Assembly (NCBI RefSeq): GCF_001748225.1
Contig: NZ_BDFE01000015.1
Coordinates: 549,437-613,436, forward strand
DNA: 64,000 nucleotides
Source: Desulfoplanes formicivorans
Lineage (GTDB): Bacteria > Desulfobacterota > Desulfovibrionia > Desulfovibrionales > Desulfomicrobiaceae
Direction of reading: 5' to 3'
Position numbers and translations under genes: made by a program. The notes beneath the pieces are model-generated. The model searched no databases and had not been told where the DNA came from. It worked only from the letters and a program-made list of their open reading frames with translations. Shown here piece after piece: positions 8,243 through 18,100 of this stretch; position 1 is the stretch's first letter; the number at the start of each line of letters is the position of its first letter.

Positions 8243-8677
8243 GAGCCCTCCTGGTTTGGGTGTGGGAGGTTGGATGGGGCGTGCACCAACGGCTCCCTCC
8301 TGCTTGTTCTTTTTTGAACATACCCGGGTAAACCAAGGATTGTGCCAAATTCTTTTTCTCTTTAACCATTTGAAAATAAAAGATAATTTTTATTGTGCAA
8401 TCAGGGAACACAAGGGCTGTTGCGACATGCAACGGTTTTTGCGTTGAGAAGGCATGGCTAAGCTGTCGAAAAACAAGAGAATATAAAAAAGTCTGGGATC
8501 GGAGGAACATGTTGCGTTTTGCATCGGTGCAACAGTGGGCAGAAGAAAAAAAGCATGCAAGACCATGCAAAAAACGGTAGGTGGTTACGGGTTTTTTGTG
8601 AAATCGACCACGCGGGGAGCTGCTGTTTCCTGATGGGTTGCAACACCACCAACCTCTTTGCCAACGGCAGGTGCTTC
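8243..8677. promoter_or_regulatory. intergenic control region of the Lon-receiver gene with GTTGC/GCAAC palindromes
   Basis: This divergent 435 bp gap has an AT-rich stretch at 8350-8400 suited to a promoter. It also has three inverted GTTGC/GCAAC pairs: 8419-8433 (GTTGCGACATGCAAC), 8511-8533 (arms 13 bases apart) and 8637-8644 (GTTGCAAC). I found no convincing sigma-54 GG-N10-GC element. The palindromes may be sites for the NtrC-type regulator encoded at 10832. Confidence 0.35.
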
Positions 8678-10741
8678 ATGTTTTTCAAGAAAAAGACACC
8701 GTCCACTGAACAATCCGAGGCTTGTGAATCTGCGTCTGCGGAACAGCCGGCTCCCGAGATGCCCGGGTATCTGCAGGAATTGCGGGATCGCATCACAGCC
8801 CAGGATCTTCCGGCCATGGTCAGGGAAACCGCCCAGCTGGAATGGGAGCGTTTAACCGGTATGGACCGGTCTGCACCGGAGTCCGGCATAAGCATCAATT
8901 ACCTCGAGTTCCTGCTTTCGCTGCCCTGGAAGGCGGTCACCCGGGACAACCTGGATCTCAACCGTGCGGCAACCATTCTCAAATCCCGACATCTTGGCCT
9001 GGATGCCATCCATGAACGGATTCTGGAATTTCTGGCCGTGAAAACATTGATCGGCAGGCAGCGTCCAACCATCCTTGTGGTGGATGATGAAGAGATCGCC
9101 CGGACCAATCTGGCCTATGTGCTTGAAAAGGACGGATATGACGTTTCCATGGCACAAAACGGACTTGAGGCCGTATATTATATGGATAAGCAGCCTGCGG
9201 ACATCGTGATCACGGATCTGAAGATGGAGCGCATGGACGGCATTCAGTTGCTGGGAACGATCCGGAAACAATGGCCGGATACCAGTGTGATCATGATTAC
9301 CGGGTATGCCACGGTGGATACGGCGGTTACGGCCCTGCAAAAGGGCGCGGATCATTACTTGAGCAAGCCGGTCAATCTGACCAAGCTCCGGGAACAGGTG
9401 CGCACCTTGATGGAGGCCAGGGAACGGGCCTCGCATCTGCATGGTCCGGTACTCTGTTTTACCGGCCCTCCGGGTACGGGCAAGACATCCATCGGACGGG
9501 CCATTGCCGAGGCGCTGGAACGCAAATTTGTCCGCTTTTCCCTGGCCGGTCTCAAGGATGAAGCCGAACTGCGAGGTCATCGCAGGACCTATGTGGGGGC
9601 CATGGCCGGGCGGATTCTTCTGGAAATCCAGAAGGTCGGAGTGCGCAATCCCGTGATCATGCTCGATGAAATGGACAAGACCATCCAGGATTTCAGGGGA
9701 GATGCCGTCTCTGTTTTTCTGGAAGTTCTGGACCCGGAACAGAATGCATCCTTTGTTGACCATTATCTGGATATCCCCTTTGATCTTTCCCAGGTGATGT
9801 TCATTGCCACGGCCAACATGGCGGAAAATCTGCCCGCACCTCTGCTTGACCGCATGGAGGTGATCGAATTTTCCAGCTATACGTACAGGGAAAAAGAGGC
9901 CATTGCCCGCCAGTTTCTTGTCCCTGCCCAGCTCAAGCGTCACGGCTTGACCACGCAGGATGTCCGGCTGACCGATGAAGGGGTGCGTTCCCTGATCAGG
10001 GGATATACCCGTGAAGCCGGACTTCGCGGGCTGGAACGCAAGATCGCGGATGTGTGTCGCAAGATCGCCCGACAGCGTGTGGACCGTCAGGAAGCCGATT
10101 CAAACGTTCCGGTTGTGCTTGATGAAGAGCGTATCATTGCCTTGCTGGGGGCGCCTTTGTTCACCCAGACCCGCGCTCTTTCGGCCCCCCGCGTCGGCAT
10201 GGCCACGGGCCTTGTATGGACCGCCACCGGTGGAGAAATCATTTTTGTGGAAGTGGCCAGGATGAAGGGAAGCAAACAGCTTTTGCTGACAGGTTCCCTG
10301 GGAGATGTGCTCAGGGAATCAGCCCAGGCGGCCCTCAGCTATCTTCGCAGCAACGCGGCCATGTACCATATTGATCCGGGATTTTTCGATGTTTCGGATA
10401 TCCATATCCATCTGCCGTCCGGAGGGGTGAGCAAGGATGGGCCGTCGGCAGGAGTAACCATTTTCGTGGCCCTGCTTTCCCTGTTGACGGGCCGGGCCGT
10501 GCGCCAGGATGTGGCCGTGAGCGGTGAATTGACACTCCTTGGGGATGTCCTGCCCGTGGGAGGTATCCGGGAAAAGGTGCTGGCTGCGTCCCAGGCCGGG
10601 ATCAGACAGCTTGTTTTTCCGCGGAAAAACAAGGCGGAAATCGAGGCCCTGGATGCCGATGTGGTGCAGGATCTGGAGATTGTGCTGGCTGACGAGGTGG
10701 GCGAGTTTGCCAAGGTGGCTCTGGTGCAGGAGGGGAGCTAG
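8678..10741 (+). CDS. Lon-type ATP-dependent protease with internal receiver domain
   Basis: 687 residues from ATG 8678 (CAGGTG upstream; a longer ORF from 8519 lacks this support). Order: a short helical Lon-like segment (about 25-120), a complete response-regulator receiver (about 127-247; acidic DD136-137, phosphoacceptor Asp180 in ITDLKM, Lys230 in LSKP), the Lon AAA+ module (Walker A GPPGTGKT 263-270, Walker B MLDEMDK 328-334) and the S16 protease with Ser590 in KDGPSAG and Lys633 in GGIREK. The canonical N-terminal substrate-binding LAN domain is missing and the receiver sits before the ATPase. It converges on an NtrC regulator and kinase; phosphorylation-gated proteolysis is inferred. 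Confidence 0.93.
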   Translation: MFFKKKTPSTEQSEACESASAEQPAPEMPGYLQELRDRITAQDLPAMVRETAQLEWERLTGMDRSAPESGISINYLEFLLSLPWKAVTRDNLDLNRAATILKSRHLGLDAIHERILEFLAVKTLIGRQRPTILVVDDEEIARTNLAYVLEKDGYDVSMAQNGLEAVYYMDKQPADIVITDLKMERMDGIQLLGTIRKQWPDTSVIMITGYATVDTAVTALQKGADHYLSKPVNLTKLREQVRTLMEARERASHLHGPVLCFTGPPGTGKTSIGRAIAEALERKFVRFSLAGLKDEAELRGHRRTYVGAMAGRILLEIQKVGVRNPVIMLDEMDKTIQDFRGDAVSVFLEVLDPEQNASFVDHYLDIPFDLSQVMFIATANMAENLPAPLLDRMEVIEFSSYTYREKEAIARQFLVPAQLKRHGLTTQDVRLTDEGVRSLIRGYTREAGLRGLERKIADVCRKIARQRVDRQEADSNVPVVLDEERIIALLGAPLFTQTRALSAPRVGMATGLVWTATGGEIIFVEVARMKGSKQLLLTGSLGDVLRESAQAALSYLRSNAAMYHIDPGFFDVSDIHIHLPSGGVSKDGPSAGVTIFVALLSLLTGRAVRQDVAVSGELTLLGDVLPVGGIREKVLAASQAGIRQLVFPRKNKAEIEALDADVVQDLEIVLADEVGEFAKVALVQEGS

Positions 10742-10778
10742 CCGGGGAATTGCAGGGGGCGTGGGCCCCATGGATCTG

Positions 10779-10819
10779 ACGCCCGTTTTCACGTGCATGG
10801 CCATGGTGGAAACGGGCGT
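10779..10819. terminator. hairpin between convergent genes
   Basis: ACGCCCGTTTTCAC pairs with GTGGAAACGGGCGT (one G-U pair) between the Lon stop and the regulator stop. No clear U tract follows on either strand, so it may act as a bidirectional transcription barrier or as 3'-end protection. Confidence 0.6.
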
Positions 10820-10831
10820 TGTGCATGGTGG

Positions 10832-12193
10832 TTACACGCATTCCTTTTCAACGTGCAACCGTTTGAGCTTGCGCCACAAGGAAACCCGGTCGATGCCCAA
10901 AATGGCGGCAGCCCGGGTCTTGTTGCCCCCAACAGCGGCAAGAATGTCAGCAATATAGTGGCGCTCCATTTCCTCCAGGGTCATGAGGTGGGATGTTTTC
11001 GTGTCCTGGAGGGACGCTGACCGGGTGCGCACTTCCTCGGGCAGGAGGTCCGGAGTGAATGTTTCGCCCGCTCCCAGGGCCAGGGCCCTTTCCACTATAT
11101 TTTCCAATTCACGGACATTGCCTGGAAAACTGTAGTTTTCCAGGGCCTCCAGGGTGTCCTGGGCGATGCGAGTGATCCTGTGCTGTTTGGTGGCGTGTTT
11201 TTCCAGAAAATAATTGAGGAGCAAGGGGAGATCGGCCTTGCGTTCCCGCAGCGGGGGCACGGTCAGGGTGACCACATTGAGACGATAGAAAAGATCCCGG
11301 CGAAAGGCCCCCTTGTCCACCAGGGCGGCCAGGTTGCAATTGGTCGCTGCCACCACCTGGATATCCAGGGAAATTTCCCTGGTTCCTCCCACGCGGATGA
11401 AGGTCCGCTCCTGAAGGACCCTGAGGAGCTTGACCTGCAAGTGCAGGGGCAGTTCACCCACTTCATCGAAAAAAACCACTCCCTTGTTGGCAACCTCCAG
11501 CAGGCCGGGCTGTCCCTTGCCTGCCCCGGTGAAGGCCTCGCGTTCGTGCCCGAAAAGCTCCTTGTCCATGAGTTCTTCGGTAAAGGTTCCGCAATTGATG
11601 GCCATGAACCGTTCATCGCAGCGCGGGCTCAGTTTGTGGATGCCCTTGGCCACCAACTCCTTGCCCGTGCCGGTTTCTCCCTGGATGAGCACGTTGCAAC
11701 CCATCAGGGCCACCTGCCGGATTTTGGTTTTCAACGAGGCCATGGCCGGGCTTTGTCCGATGATGGGCAGGGGGTCCCGGGTGGCCTTCAGGGATTGGCG
11801 AAGAACAATGACCTCGGCCGACAAAGCCCTTTTTTCCAGGGCCCGCTCCACATGAACCCGGAGCTCGTCCAGATTGATGGGTTTCTCGATGTAGGTATAG
11901 GCTCCCTTGCGCATGGCTTCCACCGCCGTGCTCACGGAAGAATAGCCGGTAATGAGAATCATCTCGGTGGTGGGGCTCAGGGTGCGTACCTGCTCGAGCA
12001 GGGCTATGCCCGAGATGCCCGGCATCTTGAGATCCGAGATGACAAGATCATAGTCGTTGTTGCGCAGCAGCTTCAAAGCCTGTTCGCCTGAAGAGGCCAC
12101 ATCCGTGACATGGCCGTCCTTGCCAAGGGCATGGCAGAGATTTTCCCGGGCTATGGCTTCATCGTCAACGATGAGGATGCGTGTGCTGTTCAT
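10832..12193 (-). CDS. NtrC-family sigma-54-dependent response regulator
   Basis: 453 residues: a receiver (phospho-Asp54 in VISDLKMP, Lys in IEKP), an AAA+ central domain with Walker A GETGTGKE and Walker B VVFFDEVGE, then a Fis-type helix-turn-helix ending GNKTRAAAILGIDRVSLWRK. The sigma-54 contact loop reads EAFTGA instead of the usual GAFTGA (HEREAFTGAGKG). It overlaps the upstream kinase gene by 29 bases, making a classical kinase-regulator pair. The convergent Lon-receiver gene shares the same receiver class, so all three probably belong to one signalling unit. Confidence 0.95.
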   Translation of the reverse strand: MNSTRILIVDDEAIARENLCHALGKDGHVTDVASSGEQALKLLRNNDYDLVISDLKMPGISGIALLEQVRTLSPTTEMILITGYSSVSTAVEAMRKGAYTYIEKPINLDELRVHVERALEKRALSAEVIVLRQSLKATRDPLPIIGQSPAMASLKTKIRQVALMGCNVLIQGETGTGKELVAKGIHKLSPRCDERFMAINCGTFTEELMDKELFGHEREAFTGAGKGQPGLLEVANKGVVFFDEVGELPLHLQVKLLRVLQERTFIRVGGTREISLDIQVVAATNCNLAALVDKGAFRRDLFYRLNVVTLTVPPLRERKADLPLLLNYFLEKHATKQHRITRIAQDTLEALENYSFPGNVRELENIVERALALGAGETFTPDLLPEEVRTRSASLQDTKTSHLMTLEEMERHYIADILAAVGGNKTRAAAILGIDRVSLWRKLKRLHVEKECV

Positions 12194-13649
12194 GGGCGGT
12201 ATCTTTGGCAGCGCCGGTGCTGTCGGTTTGGGCCATGGGCAGGTTGATGAGAAAGCAGGTGCCCTGACCAGGCGTACTGGTGACGCTTATGGTGCCGTTG
12301 TGCTTCTTGATGATGCCGTAGGCAACAGAAAGGCCCAGGCCCGTGCCGTTGCCCACATCCTTGGTGGTATAAAAGGGATCAAAGATGCGGTCCAGATGTT
12401 CCGGTGAAACGCCCGAGCCTGTATCGCAGACAGTGATGAGGGCCCGATCGTTCCGGGCTTCGGCCTTGATGGTAATGGTGCCCGTGTCCGGTTCTATGGC
12501 CTGAATGGCGTTCATGATCATGTTCAGAAACACCTCGTGCATGCGCTGGCGGTCAAGGAGCAGACGCATGTCCCGGGGGATGTGGTGCACAAGGGAAATG
12601 TTTGAGGGGAGTTGACTGGAAATGAGTTTGATGGCCGTTTCCACGGTTTCGTGCAGTCTGGTGGGGGCGATGGAAAATTCCTGATGCCTGGAGAATTCCA
12701 GGAGTCCCTTGACAATGTCCCGGGCGCGGTTGGTTTCCTGCTCGATATTGTGGAGCAGTTTGCCTGCAAAGGGATCTGCGTCCTTGGAGTTGGATTCTTC
12801 CACAAGGATCTGGCACGATGTGGAGATGTTGTTCAGGGGGTTATTGAGCTGGTGGGCAATGCCCGAGGTCAATGTCCCCAGGGAGGAGAGCTTGCGAGCC
12901 TGAACAAGCTGATTCTGTCGGGTTTCCAGTTCCGTGACCATGGAATTGAAGGCCATGATGACCCGCTGGATTTCGTCATGGGTATTGGCAATCTGCAACG
13001 GCGTGAATTTTCCCTGCCCAATGGCCCGGGAAGCGTCTTCCACCAGCTTGAGGGGGGCAATGACCTGTTTGGTGACAAAAACAATGAGGACAATGACCAA
13101 CAGCAGGGCCACAAGGATGGATAAGAGGATGTTGTGCCTGATGGTGGTATTGATGCGCACGATGTCGTTACGTTCAAACCGGGTTATTTCCTTGGACTGG
13201 GCCACCAGGTTCTGCCCGCTTTCACGCAGTTGGGCGGCAAAGGCCTCAACCTGATCCTGGGGAATGGTCTGTTCACAGATGGCCTGAAGGAGCGCACCGT
13301 ATTTTTCCAGCTCGTGCTGCAAACCCGCAATGCGGGTCCCGATATCCCGCTGGGCGTGCAGAGAACCCGACAGGGAATTGAGCAGTTTGAGTCCCTTTTG
13401 AATGTAGGTCTGGCTCTCCTTGATGCATGAGGGGTTGCCGTACAGAAAATAGTTTTTTTCCAGCCGTCGGATTTCCAGGATCACGTTACTGAAATCATCC
13501 GCTTTTTCCACAAGCATGATCTTGTTTTCCACCTTGACGATATTGGCATAGGAAAGGGCGGCTATTCCTCCGAAGCAGAGGGAAAACAGGATCATGCCGA
13601 TGATGATTTTCTGGCGGATGTTGAGCTGGATACGGATGTTTTTGAACAT
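12165..13649 (-). CDS. membrane sensor histidine kinase (HAMP, HisKA, HATPase)
   Basis: 494 residues: transmembrane helix about 13-35, a helical periplasmic sensor domain about 36-170, a second membrane helix about 172-195, HAMP, then the dimerisation domain with His266 in SGIAHQLNNPLNN and an HATPase domain (N box NMIMNAIQA, G boxes CDTGSGVSP and GNGTGLGLS). The residue after the phospho-His is Gln rather than the common Glu (HQLNNP versus HELNNP). It translates into the NtrC-type regulator with a 29-base overlap. The ligand is unknown; the Lon link suggests envelope or protein stress, as inference only. Confidence 0.93.
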   Translation of the reverse strand: MFKNIRIQLNIRQKIIIGMILFSLCFGGIAALSYANIVKVENKIMLVEKADDFSNVILEIRRLEKNYFLYGNPSCIKESQTYIQKGLKLLNSLSGSLHAQRDIGTRIAGLQHELEKYGALLQAICEQTIPQDQVEAFAAQLRESGQNLVAQSKEITRFERNDIVRINTTIRHNILLSILVALLLVIVLIVFVTKQVIAPLKLVEDASRAIGQGKFTPLQIANTHDEIQRVIMAFNSMVTELETRQNQLVQARKLSSLGTLTSGIAHQLNNPLNNISTSCQILVEESNSKDADPFAGKLLHNIEQETNRARDIVKGLLEFSRHQEFSIAPTRLHETVETAIKLISSQLPSNISLVHHIPRDMRLLLDRQRMHEVFLNMIMNAIQAIEPDTGTITIKAEARNDRALITVCDTGSGVSPEHLDRIFDPFYTTKDVGNGTGLGLSVAYGIIKKHNGTISVTSTPGQGTCFLINLPMAQTDSTGAAKDTAHEQHTHPHR

Positions 13650-13815
13650 GGTCGTGTGGATGACGTGAGTGGGAATCTCGGTATCGGCCGGACTTCACAG
13701 GAGAGACAGGCGGGTACGCACGTACCCCAAAGCCGGCAAGGAATCAAACCAGCCTCTGGAATGAGCGGTAGGTGCCAACCCGTGTTTGCAAGGCCTGTGG
13801 CGGTGTGTCTGGCAA

Positions 13816-13854
13816 GCACAAAGGGGCGGTTCAGGGTGAACCGCCCCTTTGTGC
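13816..13854 (-). terminator. long hairpin downstream of ribB
   Basis: An almost uninterrupted stem of about 18 bp (GCACAAAGGGGCGGTTCA with its complement, loop GGG) lies 60 bases after the ribB stop. The U tract on the ribB strand is weak. It also insulates the kinase promoter region. Confidence 0.75.
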
Positions 13855-13912
13855 TGTTGAGTACAGGTGAGGAGCCCTGTTGGTTTGAAACGGAATATCG
13901 AAAGGCAGGCGC

Positions 13913-14566
13913 CTAGGCAGCCCCTTCCTGGACGGTTTGGCGGTATGTGACAATATCTTCCACCGTAAGGACCGGCAGGCCGTGGTTGTTGGCAATGGCC
14001 ACGATTTCCGGAAGCCGGGCCATGGTTCCGTCGGGGTTGGTCACTTCGCACAGGACACCATAGGGTTTGAGACCGGCCAGCCGCATGAGGTCAACCGTGG
14101 CCTCGGTGTGACCGCGACGTTCCAGAACACCGCCCGGGCAGGCCTTGAGGGGGAAGACATGGCCGGGGGAGTGGATGGATTCCCTGGTGGCGTCGTCGGC
14201 AATGGCCGCCTGGATGGTGGTGATCCGGTCGGCTGCGGACACGCCGGTGGTCACTCCCTGGGCCGCTTCAATGGATACGGTAAACGCGGTGTTGTAGGCG
14301 CTTTCGTTCTTGTCCACCATCATGGGCAGGTTCAACCGGCGGATTTTTTCTTCGGGCATGCACAGGCAGACAATGCCGCTGCATTCCCGGATGAGCATGG
14401 CCATCTGGGGCTGGGTCAGGGATTCGGCCGCAAAAATGAGATCGCCTTCGTTTTCGCGGTCCTCGTCGTCCGTGACAAGCACGCCTTGCCCGGACCGAAG
14501 GGCTTCAAGGGCCGCTTGCACACGTTGAATGGGGGAACCAAACTGGTCGAGAAGGGACTGATTCAT
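13913..14566 (-). CDS. ribB: 3,4-dihydroxy-2-butanone-4-phosphate synthase
   Basis: 217 residues, the standard length of stand-alone RibB. It converts ribulose-5-phosphate to formate plus the four-carbon precursor of the riboflavin xylene ring. Motifs include the acidic metal-binding loop [28 protein letters not shown] and ERRGHTEA. No GTP cyclohydrolase II domain is fused. It sits directly downstream of an FMN riboswitch, so expression is expected to fall when FMN is abundant. The other rib genes are not in the window, which makes this an isolated riboswitch-controlled gene. Confidence 0.96.
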   Translation of the reverse strand: MNQSLLDQFGSPIQRVQAALEALRSGQGVLVTDDEDRENEGDLIFAAESLTQPQMAMLIRECSGIVCLCMPEEKIRRLNLPMMVDKNESAYNTAFTVSIEAAQGVTTGVSAADRITTIQAAIADDATRESIHSPGHVFPLKACPGGVLERRGHTEATVDLMRLAGLKPYGVLCEVTNPDGTMARLPEIVAIANNHGLPVLTVEDIVTYRQTVQEGAA

Positions 14567-14682
14567 GGTAGGTCTCCTTGGATGTATGGGGTACCAGAAT
14601 CAGGGCGAAAGAAAAGACAGGAGCCGCAAGGGCATCAAGAAGAGACGCCGCGAAAAACCGTGGCGCGTTGAAGCTGTCTCAT

Positions 14683-14820
14683 CCTCTTTCATCCGGACTG
14701 TCACCGTCGGCCCCGGCCTCTCACCGGGTCTGCTGACCTTCCTGCCGTCAGGAAGCGCTCGCGGGCTCCCCGGAAAAACCGGGATACCGCCGGTGGGGAA
14801 TTGCACCCCGCCCTGAGAAT
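14683..14820 (-). ncRNA. FMN riboswitch (RFN element)
   Basis: The reverse strand reads TTCTCAGGGCGGGGTGCAAT, then TTCCCCACCGGCGGT, a variable arm, AGACCCGGTGAGAGGCCGGG, GCCGACGGTGACAGTCCGGA and TGAAAGAGGATGA. These are the conserved RFN core segments in order. It lies about 115 bases upstream of the ribB start on the same strand. Confidence 0.95.
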
Positions 14821-15043
14821 AAGTGACATGGTGCTACGCCGGGTGGGAGACAGTTGTCAATGGGGAAAGGATTGTTGCCTGGTACAGGATAGACACGACA
14901 CACTACAGGATATGACGGTGTGTAAAGACGTGTCTTGGGGCAGCTTATGAACCGGTAAGCTGGTAGACAGACAATTTATTGATGGCTTTGAATCCGGCGG
15001 GTCTGTTTTCCAACAGGTAGGGCGGGCAGAGCCTGCTGCGCAA
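14821..15043. other. intergenic, nothing recognised
   Basis: The stretch contains the presumed promoter for the FMN-riboswitch transcript and short overlapping reading frames without ribosome sites. I see no gene or repeat. Confidence 0.5.
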
Positions 15044-15084
15044 AAGAATGCCGGGAACTGCACCATGCAGTTCCCGGCATTCTT
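15044..15084 (-). terminator. RND operon terminator
   Basis: A 19 bp perfect stem (AAGAATGCCGGGAACTGCA and complement, 3-base loop). On the reverse strand it is followed by TTTTG, about 45 bases after the RND transporter stop. Confidence 0.88.
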
Positions 15085-15127
15085 GGTATCATGTTTCCTT
15101 TCTTCCCAGGGGAAGCTCTCCTCTTTT

Positions 15128-18100
15128 TCAGAGTTCGTCAACGTCGTGGCTGGGCTTGTTGTGCTGCATGATCGGAACGTGTTTTCGTTTCCAGAATCGT
15201 TCACTCATGCCCTGGATGACCACGTAGAAGACCGGTACGAAAAAGATCATCAGGAATGTGGCCGAGATCATGCCGGCAAACACGGCCGTGCCCAATGCCT
15301 GGCGGCTGGCCGCTCCCGCGCCCGTGGCAATGACCAGGGGGAACACGCCCAGAATAAAGGCAAAGGCCGTCATGAGGATGGGACGAAAGCGCAGCCTGGC
15401 CGCTTCCAGGGCCGCCTCCACGATTCCCTGACCCGACTCGTGTCCTTCCTTGGCAAATTCCGAAATGAGAATGGCTGTTTTGCAGGCCAGGGCAATGAGC
15501 AGGACAATACCTATCTGGGTGTACACATTCACGTCCATGTTCCGGATGTACACGGCAATGACCGTTCCGATCAGGGCCAGGGGAACCGAGAGGATGATGG
15601 TCAGGGGAAGGGTCCAGCTCTCGTACTGGGCGCACAGGACCAGATAGACAAAGATGATGGCCAGGGCAAAGATAACCATGGTGGCCGATCCGGCCACCTT
15701 TTCCTGGTAGGACATGCCCGACCACGCATAGCCCATGGACGTGGGCAGTTTGGCCTGGGCGATGTTTTCCATCATGGTCATGGCCTGACCCGAACTCACA
15801 CCGGGAGCACCCTGGCCGTTCAGGGTGGCCGTTGGGTACATGTTGTACCGGGTGATCAGCTGGGGGCCGAGGGTTTTGTGCACCGAAACCACGGTGCCCA
15901 GGGGGATCATGTCCCCGTCCTTGTTCCGGACCTCGAGCTTCTTGATGTCTTCCACCTTGGTGCGAAACCGGGCATCAGCCTGGAGGCGAACCTGGTAGGA
16001 TCTTCCGAATATGTTGAAATCGTTAACATATTTTGATCCCAGATTGGCCTGCAAGGTGTTGAAAACATCGGACAGGGGAATGCCCAGGCTTTTGGTCTGG
16101 GTTCTGTCCACGTCGGTAAACAGCTGGGGCGTGTTGGCCCTGAAGGTGGAATAGACCTGGGAAAGGGTGGACTGCCCGTTGGCGGCCAGGGCGATGTCCT
16201 GGGTCATCTGCTGCAGTGCGGTCAGCCCCACATCTCCCTTGTCCTGGATCTTCATTTCAAATCCCCCGGCCTGACCAAGGCCCATGATTGCCGGAGGCGA
16301 GAAGGCAAATACGCTGGCTTCCTGGATGGTGCCTGCGATCTGCCAGAGCTGGCCGATCATGGCCTTGACGTCCAGTCCCTTGGGAAGGCGCTCGTCCCAG
16401 GAATCGAAAACCACCCAGATGGTGGCCGCATTGGAGGCCACAGCTCCGTCGAGGAGGGAATAGCCGGGCACGGAGATCCAGCTGCGTACCCCGGGAAGCT
16501 GGGCGATTTTCTTGTTCAGGGTTTCAATGACCCCAAGTGTCCGTTTCTGGGAGGCAGCGTCAGGAAGCTGGACACTGACCATGGCGTACCCCTGGTCTTC
16601 CGAGGGCACAAATCCCGTTGGCAGTTGGAGAAATCCCCAGGCTGCGGCTCCGGTCAGCCCGGCAAAGAGGATCATGACGAGGAAGCCTCGTCGGACCATG
16701 GTCGAAACCATGGCCCCGTAGCCTTTCTGGAATCTGTCAAAGGTCCAGTTGAACGCCCGGGCAAAGATGTTGTGGTGCGTTGAGGTGGGCCTGAGGATGA
16801 TGGCACACAGGGCCGGAGAAAGGGTGAGGGCGTTGAGGGCACTGAATACCGTGGCCGTGGCAATGGTCAACGCGAACTGGCGGTACAGGGCGCCGGTGAT
16901 GCCGCCCAGAAAGGCCGTGGGTACAAACACGGCCAAAAGGACCAATGTGGTTGCAATGATGGGCCCGGTGACCTCGTTCATGGCCCTGATGGTCGCCTCC
17001 TTGGGCGGGAGGCGGAGGTCGTCCATGTTGCGGGTGGCGTTTTCAACCACAACAATGGCGTCATCCACCACAATGCCGATGACCAGAACAATGCCGAACA
17101 GGGAAAGCATGTTGATGCTCACTCCCAATCCCGCCATGACGGCAAAGGTGCCGATGAGGGACACGGGAATGGTTGCCGCCGGGATCAGGGTGGCCCGCCA
17201 GTCCTGCAAAAAAACCAGGATGACAATGAACACGAGGACAATGGCAATGAAGATGGTCTCCACAACCTCGTCAATGGACGCGTTCACGAATTCCGTGGTG
17301 TCAAAGGGGATGGAGTACTCCAGATCATTGGGAAAACTCTGCTTGAGTTCCTCCAGTCGGGCCTTGACCTCCTTGGCCACGTCCAGGGCATTGGCGCCGG
17401 GCTGTTGATACACGGCAATGGCGGCCGTGGGGATGCCATTGGCCTGGCTGGCCAGGTCGTAGGTCTGGGCACCCAGTTCCACCCGGGCAATGTCCCGGAG
17501 GCGGACCATGGCTCCGCCGGGCAAGGTCTTGACGATGATGGATTCGAACTGTTTGACGTCGGTCAGCCTGCCCTTGACGGTTATGGAATACTGGAAATCC
17601 TGGTCCTGGGGCGCCGGGGGCTGGCCGATCTGCCCTGCGGCCACCTGGACGTTCTGCTCGTTAATGGCGTTGAGCACGTCGGTGGTGGTGAGGCCACGGG
17701 CCTTGAGCTTGTTGGGGTTGAGCCAGATGCGCATGCTGTAATCGCCCGCCCCGAAAACCGATACCGAACCCACCCCGTCGATCCTGGAAAGTTCGTCCTT
17801 GATGCGCAGGGTGGCATAGTTGCTCAGGTACAGGGGTTCAAAGGTGTTGTTGGGCGAGGTCAGGGTGGCAAAAAGCAGAATGTTGGTGGATTGTTTTTGG
17901 GTGGTCACGCCCATGCTTTGCACGGCTTCGGGAAGCAGGGCCGTGGCCTGACTGACCCGGTTCTGGACCAGGACCTGGGCCATGTCCAGATCCGTGCCGA
18001 TGTCAAAGGACACGGTCAGGGAATAGTCCCCGTTGTTGGCACAGGTGGAGGACATGTAGATCATGCCCTCTACCCCGTTGACCTGCTCTTCAATGGGCTG

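Noticed and set aside
14857-15204. Reverse-strand open frame overlapping the end of the RND gene
   Set aside because: No ribosome site, composition of non-coding DNA, and it runs through the operon terminator hairpin.
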